Part shown: positions 9,143 through 14,412 of the stretch, in pieces
Position numbering within the stretch: position 1 is the stretch's first letter
Layout: each line of letters begins with the position of its first letter
Notes under the pieces: model-generated
What the model was told of the DNA's origin: nothing
What the model saw: only the letters and a program-made list of their open reading frames with translations
The model's database searches: none
Made by a program: the position numbers and the translations under genes
Assembly (NCBI GenBank): GCA_040752395.1
Contig: JBFMHD010000045.1
Span: 1-16,279 of the forward strand
Source: JBFMHD01 sp040752395 [NCBI: Candidatus Hydrogenedentota bacterium]
Lineage (GTDB): Bacteria; JBFMHD01
DNA length: 16,279 bases
Direction of reading: 5' to 3'

Positions 9143-9161
9143 ATTAATTCTATCTTGTCAA
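9133..9161 (-). promoter_or_regulatory. Perfect-consensus sigma-70 promoter of brnTA
   Basis: TTGACA (9156-9161) and TATAAT (9133-9138) are separated by exactly 17 bp on the minus strand, a complete match to the sigma-70 consensus. Transcription would start near 9126, about 19 bases before the brnT ATG. It lies within the cassette, so the toxin-antitoxin pair does not depend on read-through from an array promoter. Confidence 0.8.
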
Positions 9162-9199
9162 CATTAATTTCTTCGTTTTTTTATTTTTCGGGGCATGTC

Positions 9200-9296
9200 A
9201 TTTAACGCCCACGGACTGCCACCACCGCCGCCGATAATAATGTTATCGGCGATGGTAGGCCGAGCGAATGCGAGGCCCGGCAGTCTGAAGTTAAGC
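9200..9296 (-). repeat. attC-like site 3, best match to the attC consensus
   Basis: A 97-bp site whose ends ATTTAAC (9200-9206) and GTTAAGC (9290-9296) both match RYYYAAC/GTTRRRY fully. In gene orientation the right-hand core is preceded by GGGC, giving GGGCGTTA, as at the end of many attC sites. The inner arms GACTGCC and GGCAGTC pair perfectly, with unequal spacers (7 versus 4 bases). Inside are the hairpin CCGATAA/TTATCGG and a second stem with GAGCGAATGCGA at its tip (9262-9273). The stop codon of the next reading frame (9291-9293) lies inside the core box, a common situation in integron cassettes. Confidence 0.75.
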
Positions 9297-9554
9297 GCCA
9301 CAATCAACTAATTGAAATGACTCTAACATATATTTGAGCTCTTCCCATATTATAACTGGTTGTTGTGTTTGCGGAGAATAAGCAATATCAACAATAAAAA
9401 AATACTTTTTGTTTTCAGTAAATAACCATAAACGTTCGATCTGAAAATCCTTTATAGTTCCATTAATTTTAACATTATAATTATTGAAAGATAAATATGC
9501 AACAATACCATTATAAATTCCCCATCCAGCTATAAAAATAGCGAAATTCAGGTT
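9291..9554 (-). pseudogene. 5'-truncated small hypothetical gene ending in an attC-like core
   Basis: An open frame of 87 codons on the minus strand with no usable start codon; a stop precedes it at 9555-9557. It ends IVDIAYSPQT..., VIIWEELKYM, LESFQLVDCGA, and looks like real protein rather than chance. No family is recognised. Its stop TAA is inside the core box of the attC-like site, as expected for the original passenger gene of this cassette. The upstream part was apparently lost when an insertion element entered: the IS-like terminal repeat begins at 9512, so only residues encoded left of that point are original. Confidence 0.5.
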
Positions 9555-10409
9555 TTAAAAAATAAAAATCAAATATAAAAAAGAGCCGGGCACTATTTTA
9601 TCCAGAAAGGAAAGGTTTGATAAATTGTTACGAAACAGATCCCATCAAAAGATCAAAAAAATCATCAGGAAGTTTAGCACAGGCTCGGTCAAGTAATCGT
9701 TTACTTGCTGGCAATTCTTTACCACGATTTTCATAAGGTTCAATATCAAGTATAACTCGTTGTTCCTCATTTCGTACCAACTGCAGACAGCAAACATAGT
9801 GATGAGCCATAACACTGCCATCTACAATACCGATACGCAAATGTTTATTCCCAAGTTGATAGGTGTAATTGCCTGCTGTACACATCCGGTAATTCATACC
9901 ACGAATCTCATCGGGTTTGAGTCCACTTAATACTCGCACCATATGCGTATCTGATACTCTACCACCAAAATATTTCTGTACCCATGGTAACCGTAACTGC
10001 TCGTCAATCTCAAGCAAACTGCCAGCCCCGTTTAAAGGTAGAAACATAATACTTCCGACAATGGTCCCTAATGCAATCCGTGGCTGCTTCCGCGGATCAC
10101 TTAAATCTTTATCATACTGATGTGTGTCCCTGATATAATCTGCGAATTCTTTGGTTAATCTTGACATCTTGTACTACCTCCTTTATTGCTTCGATTAATC
10201 TTCAAATTTTACTATTTTGTTTACTATGATATTTATGAGGCAACTGATAGTTTTTTCTATATTTTCAAATAACAAAAACCCATTTTAAAAAGAAAAGAAA
10301 AGAAAAACGGCAAAGAGGTTTATCAGCTACCTCACTTTATATATTGTATCATTTTTCCTATTTTTTTATAGAGTTATTTTTTGCTTTTTTATTGGATGGG
10401 GAATTTATA
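9512..10409 (-). mobile_element. Internally deleted insertion sequence inside a cassette
   Basis: A 17-bp perfect inverted repeat (TATAAATTCCCCATCCA at 9512-9528 and its complement at 10393-10409) bounds 898 bp containing a truncated DDE transposase gene. The similarity extends weakly about 15 bp further inward (ATAAAAA, GC, then A-rich). The element sits between attC-like sites 3 and 4. No target duplication could be established because the flanks are low-complexity AT. The ends may be somewhat misplaced. It cannot move by itself, because the transposase lacks its catalytic core beyond the first Asp. Confidence 0.5.
9628..10167 (-). pseudogene. Truncated DDE transposase (IS4-like superfamily)
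   Basis: A 179-residue N-terminal fragment of a DDE transposase. GIVDGS (first catalytic Asp, D116), followed by the regular spacing to ILDIEPYENRGKELPASKRLL and LPDDFFDLLMG, is typical of IS4/IS1634-like enzymes. The second Asp, usually directly after LLMG, is missing: the frame continues SVS and stops. At least half the protein, with the remaining catalytic residues, is gone, so it is inactive. The start is good, with AAAGGAGGT eight bases before ATG. Base use is less AT-rich than in neighbouring genes, consistent with foreign origin. Family assignment below the superfamily is uncertain. Confidence 0.75.
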
Positions 10410-10454
10410 TAAAAAATATAATTATTTCGTTTTTGTGTTTTTTGGGGCTATGGC

Positions 10455-10536
10455 ATATATCGGCTCCAGCATAAAAGAAGTTTTTGCGAAGCAAATTTGG
10501 GCGAAGCGTAGCGAAGCCTTTTATCTGCTGTTAGGC
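10455..10536 (-). repeat. attC-like site 4 (after the lolA-like gene)
   Basis: An 82-bp site ending in GTTAGGC (10530-10536), a full GTTRRRY match. Its other end, ATATATC, is degenerate. The arms CAGCATAAAAG and CTTTTATCTGCTG pair with a two-base bulge, like the extrahelical bases of attC. The centre holds several GCGAAGC copies. It differs from sites 1-3, 5 and 6 but resembles site 7, sharing ATAAAAGAAGTT, a CAAATTTGGG-type segment and CCTTTTAT. Confidence 0.6.
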
Positions 10537-10574
10537 GAAGTTAAACACAACCCATACTTGCCGGATGAAGCTAT

Positions 10575-11486
10575 TTATTTTAGCTTGCTTCCGTCGAATA
10601 GGTCATCGGTAAGCCCGGTATTAATTGTTACTTTCTTAACCTCGGTAACCTCTCCACCTCCACTAATCATCTTTTCCATCATTTCCATCTGCGGTTTCAT
10701 CATTTTCTCTGCCATCTTACGCTGCTCTTGAGGCATTTCTTCCAGCTGTTTCTTCATTTTTGCATATCCTTCGCGCATTTCTTGTTCCTCTTCTGGAGAT
10801 AGCTTTGGAATTCCTTCCCCCATAGTCATCACTATACGATAGGGAAGGAGTAGACCATTGACTTTACGAAAGTCCTTCATTTCGGTAATAATTTTTACAA
10901 TTTCCTTCTTGCCCGCTTCATCCACACCTTCCATATCTGTTTCCATTTTTCTAATAACCCAATCTTTAGCATCAACCCAAATCTTACCACTGACTTTAGC
11001 TTTTTCTTTCTTTATCTCTTTCTTTTCCTGTTTAGTAACGCCCATCAGCTTAGTCATATCTTTGATGTTCAGAATATAGGTTTTATAGCCATCAACCTTT
11101 TCAGTTCCTCCATACTGGGTCTCAGCAGTCTTCAAATTTTCCATCATATCAAATGGATTATAATCAATTGGTGCCTTTGTCACTTCTCCAGATACAGGGT
11201 CTTTCTGCCATAGGTATTTACCATCATAGATAGAGACAAACTTTTTGCCCAGCATCTCCATTTCATGACGAGTTTTGCACACTGTTTTTTCATTGATAGT
11301 TGTCCATTTCTGATAGGTTACCCACTTATCAGTAACTGTAGTAATATCCTTCACCCCTTTTATCTGCTTCTGATAGTTATCCACAAAACTTTGTATAACT
11401 TTCTCGGCTGTCATTTCCGCTACTATTGAAAAAGCAGGAACAATGAGAGAAACAACCATCACCCAATAAAATAATTTGCTTTTCAC
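10575..11486 (-). CDS. Secreted LolA-fold (outer membrane lipoprotein-sorting-like) protein
   Basis: A 303-residue exported protein. Residues 1-23 form a signal peptide: KSK, a hydrophobic stretch, then a possible cleavage after SIVA. AEKVIQSFVDNYQK, the repeating beta-strand pattern with KFVSIYDGKYLWQKDP, DGYKTYILNI, KIWVDAKDWVIRKMET, and FRKVNGLLLPYRIVMTM fit the half-barrel LolA/LolB/RseB-like family, which holds lipids or lipoproteins in the periplasm. Residues 229-275 are an unusual Met/Glu/Lys-rich helical segment. No Cys suggests a lipoprotein. The start is GTG, fixed by AGGAGGT seven bases upstream. It fills a cassette alone, with end repeats near 10530-10546 and 11577-11593. The exact cargo is unknown. 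Confidence 0.75.
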   Translation of the reverse strand: MKSKLFYWVMVVSLIVPAFSIVAEMTAEKVIQSFVDNYQKQIKGVKDITTVTDKWVTYQKWTTINEKTVCKTRHEMEMLGKKFVSIYDGKYLWQKDPVSGEVTKAPIDYNPFDMMENLKTAETQYGGTEKVDGYKTYILNIKDMTKLMGVTKQEKKEIKKEKAKVSGKIWVDAKDWVIRKMETDMEGVDEAGKKEIVKIITEMKDFRKVNGLLLPYRIVMTMGEGIPKLSPEEEQEMREGYAKMKKQLEEMPQEQRKMAEKMMKPQMEMMEKMISGGGEVTEVKKVTINTGLTDDLFDGSKLK

Positions 11487-11545
11487 TGTTTTTACCTCCT
11501 TTTTTGAGAGTCATTTCTTCATAAAGAATTCATCCTTCTTTATTT

Positions 11546-11560
11546 CTAATTTCTTGTCAT
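11546..11560 (-). other. Possible four-codon leader peptide before the lolA-like gene
   Basis: An ATG followed by three codons and TAG (M-T-R-N) has its own AGGAGGT (11568-11574) at the same 7-base spacing that the lolA-like start uses. It lies in the leader of that gene, so two complete ribosome binding sites occur 74 bp apart. It may help ribosome loading or attenuate, or be only a relic of an older start. No supporting homology is available. Confidence 0.25.
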
Positions 11561-11586
11561 TGTCATCACCTCCTTATTTTAATTTT

Positions 11587-11664
11587 GCCTATCGAACAGG
11601 CACGGCCGTCCGCCGAAGGTGGACAAGCCGAACAAATGTGAGGCTCGGCTGTGGCAAGTTAAAG
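11587..11664 (-). repeat. attC-like site 5 (after hicB)
   Basis: A 78-bp site from GCCTATC to GTTAAAG. The arms GGCACGGCC and GGCTGTGGC pair with one bulge. Inside are a GTCCGCC-GAA-GGTGGAC hairpin (with a G-T wobble) and a stem AGCC/GGCT holding GAACAAATGTGA (11630-11641), a variant of the GAGCGAATGCGA tip of sites 3 and 6. The right core and its flank (11658-11679) are the inverted complement of 12178-12198, the other end of the hicAB cassette. Confidence 0.65.
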
Positions 11665-11689
11665 GACGTATAAAAAAATTTCCTTATTT

Positions 11690-11938
11690 TTATACTGCTT
11701 TTTCTAAAATTTGTTGGTTTTGTACGATTATTTTGGGATTAGGATTTTTAGGAGGAATCGTTAAGTTTCTTTTTTTCAATAATTCAACATGTTCAATCAT
11801 TCCCCACTTTGCCTTATATAAGCAGTCCTCGATGGAATGACCAATACCTGAAAATCCTTCTAAATCTGGAGAATAAAATCCAAAATAATCTGGCTCGTTT
11901 GTTGCTTCTATAACTAGTGAATAATTTAAATCTATCAT
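11690..11938 (-). CDS. hicB: HicB-like antitoxin
   Basis: An 82-residue HicB-family antitoxin with the partial RNase H fold (YSLVIEATNEPDYFGFYSPDLEGFSGIGHSIEDCLYKAKWGMIEHVELL), which normally covers the HicA active site. The C-terminal tail IPPKNPNPKIIV is short and no helix-turn-helix or ribbon-helix-helix domain follows, so DNA binding is doubtful. The ATG shown has AAAGGAG seven bases upstream and overlaps the hicA stop as ATGA. A start 45 bp further upstream would lie inside hicA and is rejected. The gene appears intact, although its toxin partner is frameshifted. Confidence 0.82.
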   Translation of the reverse strand: MIDLNYSLVIEATNEPDYFGFYSPDLEGFSGIGHSIEDCLYKAKWGMIEHVELLKKRNLTIPPKNPNPKIIVQNQQILEKAV

Positions 11939-12133
11939 CTTTTTACTCCTTTTAATCCAGCTGCTTTTAATATTGAATAACAAGTCCCAGTTGGCACTTC
12001 TTTTGATCCATGAAAATCTAATCGGATTAATCCATTGAAACTTGTCTTACCATAATATCGGATTGAACCTTTTTCTTTAACTATTTTAAATTCCGTTCTT
12101 TTCAAGTAATCTAACTAATTCACTGAATTTCAT
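11935..12133 (-). pseudogene. hicA: HicA-like toxin with a one-base frameshift
   Basis: The gene starts MKFSELVRLLEKNG, then an extra A in GGAATTTAAA causes a stop two codons later. Removing one A gives NGFKIVKEKGSIRYYG..., LIRLDFHGSKEVPTGTCYSILKAAGLKGVKR, a 65-residue HicA, a small dsRNA-binding-fold mRNA interferase. The segment usually reading GSHR here reads GSIR, so the common catalytic His is replaced by Ile. Some HicA relatives may have this naturally. The stop overlaps hicB by four bases. No Shine-Dalgarno is seen before the ATG. The shift may be real decay or a sequencing error. Confidence 0.8.
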
Positions 12134-12191
12134 TTTTTATATAATAATTTTACATCATTTTTATAATAAAATCTATTATTTTTTATATGTC

Positions 12192-12258
12192 CTTTAACGA
12201 ACAAGCACTCCTGTTTTAACACCGAGCGAATGCGAGGTGCGGGAGTGCCCAGTCATAC
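12192..12258 (-). repeat. attC-like site 6 (after vapC)
   Basis: A 67-bp site, the shortest of the set, from CTTTAAC to GTCATAC. The arms GCACTCC and GGAGTGC pair perfectly, with unequal spacers (6 versus 3 bases). A CACC/GGTG stem closes on GAGCGAATGCGA (12224-12235), identical to the tip in site 3. The left core plus flank belongs to the hicAB cassette repeat. The right core (12252-12271) is the inverted complement of 12974-12994, the other end of the vapBC cassette. Confidence 0.7.
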
Positions 12259-12273
12259 GAAAAGGCGACAATT

Positions 12274-12679
12274 CTATTTTTTAATCCAATTCTCAATTTT
12301 AAGTTTTTTAATTCTTCTAAATTCTTTTTCGTTATTTGTTACCAAAATGAGATTTTCTGATAAAGCATGAGCTACAATAAGTAAACCCATAGCTCCTATA
12401 ATCTTACCCTTTTTTTTCTAGATCAGCACGTATGATACCATATTGTTGTGCCACTTTATCATCATAATTTAATATTTTTATGGGAGCAAGGAACTCGGCA
12501 AGAGCAATTTTGTTTTTTTCTGGAAAACTGCTTTTCTGAACGCCATATTCTAACTCACTTAAAGTGATAGAAGATATTGCTACATCATTTACATTTTGAT
12601 TTATAAGATAATTTAAAACTTCAGGAGGCTGTTTTTTTATTATATATATGCATGTATTTGTATCTAATAAATATTTCAT
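12274..12679 (-). pseudogene. vapC: VapC-like PIN-domain toxin with a frameshift and a lost catalytic Asp
   Basis: A PIN-domain endoribonuclease, normally cutting tRNA or rRNA. The first frame gives 91 residues with LLDTN (D6) and SELEYG (E42) and stops after DLEKKG. A run of eight A before GGG is one base too long: dropping one A continues KIIGAMGLLIVAHALSENLI, LVTNNEKEF and ends NWIKK, making 134 residues, a normal VapC length. In the motif usually reading GAMDLLIAAHA, the Asp is Gly98, so a metal ligand is missing. The A8 run could allow transcriptional slippage to restore the frame, but the Asp loss still argues for inactivity. It follows vapB with no spacing. Confidence 0.82.
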
Positions 12680-12907
12680 TTATATTTCTTCCCTTAATTG
12701 CAATTTTAAATTATTTCTATTTATCATAAAGTCATCTGTAAATTTATTCAGACTATTAATCAATGATTTCCATGGATTATTTTTAGGGATCAAAATTACG
12801 ATATCTTCAAATTTTTTTATATAAACATCACTACCTTCAAACCTAAATTCTTTAGGCAATCTTATTGCTTGACTGCGTCCATTTCTAAATATTTTAGCTG
12901 TTTGCAT
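12680..12907 (-). CDS. vapB: VapB-like AbrB/MazE-fold antitoxin
   Basis: A 75-residue antitoxin of the SpoVT-AbrB swapped-hairpin type. MQTAKIFRNGRSQAIRLPKEFRF is the classic VapB N terminus, used for DNA binding, with a strand pair to DVYIKKFEDIVILIPK. The C-terminal part (WKSLINSLNKFTDDF...) would wrap the toxin. The start is the second Met of the open frame, because GGAGGT stands seven bases before it. The gene is intact and probably represses its promoter at the palindrome 12928-12947. VapC starts immediately after its stop. Confidence 0.9.
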   Translation of the reverse strand: MQTAKIFRNGRSQAIRLPKEFRFEGSDVYIKKFEDIVILIPKNNPWKSLINSLNKFTDDFMINRNNLKLQLREEI

Positions 12908-12927
12908 AAAAATTACCTCCATAAAAG

Positions 12928-12947
12928 ATATATATCATGATATATAT
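12928..12947 (-). promoter_or_regulatory. 20-bp perfect palindrome, probable VapB operator
   Basis: ATATATATCATGATATATAT reads the same on both strands over all 20 bases. It covers the predicted -10 box of the vapBC promoter and lies 21 bp before the vapB start. AbrB-fold VapB dimers bind palindromes of this kind in their own promoters, so autoregulation is the likely role. Confidence 0.65.
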
Positions 12948-12965
12948 TAAATGTTGATTCGTCAA
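12937..12965 (-). promoter_or_regulatory. Promoter of vapBC
   Basis: On the minus strand TTGACG (12960-12965, five of six) and TATCAT (12937-12942, four to five of six) are 17 bp apart. The -10 box is inside the operator palindrome. It lies within the cassette, so this pair also carries its own promoter. Confidence 0.6.
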
Positions 12966-12987
12966 GTCTTTTTTTGTCGCCTTTTTC

Positions 12988-13062
12988 GTATAACGTCTTG
13001 CGGATAAAAGAAGTTGCCACAGGCAATTTGGGGAAATCTTTGATTTCCCTTTTATAGTATAA
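12988..13062 (-). repeat. attC-like site 7 (upstream of vapB, inner end of the array)
   Basis: A 75-bp site with GTATAAC at its left end; its right end (GTATAAA, 13056-13062) is degenerate. GGATAAAAG pairs with CTTTTATAG, and a GGGAAATC/GATTTCCC hairpin lies inside. It shares ATAAAAGAAGTT, a CAATTTGGGG-type segment and CCTTTTAT with site 4, forming a second subfamily. The 5' core with flank (12974-12994) belongs to the vapBC cassette repeat. Confidence 0.5.
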
Positions 13063-13193
13063 ATTTTTTTAGACTGCAATATTTTTAAAATTGTCCAGCG
13101 GCCGTAAAGCTCGTCAGTGCAGGACCGCCTCACCATTGGCAAAGGCCGGACACCACCATTGCTGAGCGTGCGCCGTTTGTATATACTTAAGTT
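13063..13193. other. Spacer with an unexplained GC-rich block
   Basis: AT-rich at first, then about 80 bp (13094-13175) much richer in GC than its surroundings. GTCC...GGCC (from 13095) and GGCCGGAC (13144-13151) can pair with a three-base bulge, and CACCATTG occurs twice. No convincing protein is encoded: a minus frame crossing it (12894-13142) also crosses site 7 and vapB. It could be a decayed attC-like site or remnant cassette, but no core boxes are clear. Confidence 0.4.
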
Positions 13194-13369
13194 TAGTACC
13201 TTACAAATAAAATCTTGACATTTTCAGCAAAAATATTTTACCACTGAAACACAGAATATTTTTCTGTATTTCAATAAAATTCAATCCGATAATGCTGGAA
13301 TGATCCCGTGTCTGGTGTTTTTCCGATTATTCCGTGGTAAAATTTCTTTTCCGATTTATTCGGGTCAGG
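13194..13369 (+). repeat. Left copy of a 176-bp inverted repeat
   Basis: It begins TAGTACCTTAC and ends CGGGTCAGG. It matches the complement of 15022-15197 at about 171 of 176 positions, with no gaps. It contains a hairpin (TGAAACACAGAA with TTCTGTATTTCA, 11 of 12 pairs) and CCGA-TTTAT-TCGG, so it is a structured element and not a plain duplication. No reading frame in it is believable. Confidence 0.9.
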
Positions 13370-13408
13370 AGTTCGTAATAATAGATACGAGCTCCGAACT
13401 TTTTCGAA

Positions 13409-13507
13409 GGAGTCGTCATGAGCGCGGTTTTCGCTCTACACTATTGGGTTCTTGGGTTATTGGGTTATTGCGTTTTTGCGCTCTACACAAAGGATGAAAA
13501 ACCAGAT
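13409..13507 (+). repeat. 99-bp direct repeat, copy 1 (before the thiF-like gene)
   Basis: About 92 of 99 bases match 14413-14511. It starts GGAGT, contains the hairpin GAGCGC...GCTC, short tandem TTGGGTTA-like units and a second GCGCTCTAC, and ends AAAAACCAGAT. It is noncoding in both places despite short open frames. It ends 73 bp before the thiF-like start. Confidence 0.85.
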
Positions 13508-13580
13508 GTTTGTTTATCTTGCCTCTTGCTTCTACTTGATATTATTATAGTTACAATGTTTTTCGAAGGGGATGTATTTT

Positions 13581-14399
13581 ATGAGTTTTACCGAGGAACA
13601 GATTGAACGATATTCAAGACATATCATACTTCAGGAAATAGGTGAGGAAGGTCAAAAGAAGATATTTGATTCAAAAATATTAGTTGTAGGGCTTGGTGGA
13701 CTTGGTAACCCGGCTTGTCTCTATCTCGCAGCTGCAGGTATCGGCACCCTCGGAATCCTTGATAGTGACGCTGTAGAACTATCAAATCTTAATCGACAAA
13801 TTTTACATACTACAGAAGATATAGGTAAAGATAAAGTTATATCTACCAAGGAAAAAATTAATAAACTCAATAAAGATGTAAAAGTAATTACGCATAAAAC
13901 AAAGTTTACCGTGGATAATGCTATGGAGATAATCAAAGATTATGATTTTGTAATAGATGGTTCGGATAATTTTTCAACCAAGTTTTTAATCAATGATGCT
14001 TGTGTACTTTTAGACAAACCGTTTTCTCATGCGGGTGTTTTAAGATTTGATGGTCAGAGTATCACAGTGATACCCAATAAAACGCCGTGTTATAGATGTA
14101 TCTTTCCTGATATGCCGCCACGAGACGTTATTCCAACATCTCAGCAAGCAGGCGTTTTAGGTGTTGTACCCGGTGTACTTGGAACGATACAGGCTCTTGA
14201 AGCTTTAAAATTTGTTCTTGGCAAAGGAGATTTACTTACTGGCAGGTTATTTGTTTTTGATGCTCTTAAGTTAACAGTACGAATTATAGAGATAAAGAAG
14301 AATGAAAACTGTAAGATATGTGGCAATGGGCCTGAAATCTTGAGATTAGAAAGCAAAAATTATATAGAGAAAGTTTTATACTGCTCTCCTGAAACGTGA
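13581..14399 (+). CDS. E1-like adenylyltransferase, MoeB/ThiF/HesA family
   Basis: Adenylates the C terminus of a ubiquitin-like sulfur carrier (MoaD, ThiS or CysO type) using ATP. 272 residues: the N-terminal helix MSFTEEQIERYSRHIIL, the nucleotide loop GLGGLG (37-42), LDSD (60-63), NLNRQ (69-73), D126 and D129 in VIDGSDN, and two CxxC zinc pairs (C170/C173, C244/C247) are all as in MoeB. The segment usually PxCxEAGVLG reads IPTSQQAGVLG, so the conserved Cys is Ser187. The start at 13581 has GAAGGGG nine bases upstream; an ATG three codons earlier has none. It is followed after 158 bp by a JAMM protease, but no sulfur carrier, rhodanese or CysM is nearby. Its partner is unknown. Confidence 0.88.
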   Translation: MSFTEEQIERYSRHIILQEIGEEGQKKIFDSKILVVGLGGLGNPACLYLAAAGIGTLGILDSDAVELSNLNRQILHTTEDIGKDKVISTKEKINKLNKDVKVITHKTKFTVDNAMEIIKDYDFVIDGSDNFSTKFLINDACVLLDKPFSHAGVLRFDGQSITVIPNKTPCYRCIFPDMPPRDVIPTSQQAGVLGVVPGVLGTIQALEALKFVLGKGDLLTGRLFVFDALKLTVRIIEIKKNENCKICGNGPEILRLESKNYIEKVLYCSPET

Positions 14400-14412
14400 G
14401 ACACTTTAAAGG

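Larger units (their letters stand above)
7374..13062 (-). mobile_element. Gene cassette array with attC-like sites and no integrase (CALIN-like)
   Basis: Six consecutive units, all with minus-strand genes, are bounded by seven GC-rich imperfect palindromes (7374-7451, 8449-8531, 9200-9296, 10455-10536, 11587-11664, 12192-12258, 12988-13062). In gene orientation each site lies 15-38 bp after a stop codon, or contains it. Core-like boxes match RYYYAAC/GTTRRRY fully at 9200-9206 and 9290-9296, and partly elsewhere. Cargo from right to left: vapBC, hicAB, a lolA-like gene, an orphan fragment with an IS remnant, brnTA and an SDR protein. Integron cassettes are known for this architecture and for toxin-antitoxin cargo. 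No tyrosine recombinase or attI is in the window. The ends of each unit are complementary over 17-22 bp, more than the normal core. An unrelated cassette-forming system with similar ends is the alternative. Confidence 0.7.

Noticed and set aside
9394-9412. Frameshift in the orphan cassette frame at a seven-A run
   Set aside because: A careful recount of the run shows that the frame continues through it; only the start is missing.
10381-10731. 116-residue plus-strand open frame
   Set aside because: It runs through an IS terminal repeat and attC-like site 4 and then antisense to the lolA-like gene, so it is not a plausible protein.
12894-13142. 82-residue minus-strand open frame
   Set aside because: It crosses attC-like site 7, the vapBC promoter and operator and the vapB ribosome binding site, and has no recognisable domain.
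13300-13606. Two short plus-strand open frames before the thiF-like gene
   Set aside because: They consist mainly of the 176-bp inverted and 99-bp direct repeats and show no protein-like features.
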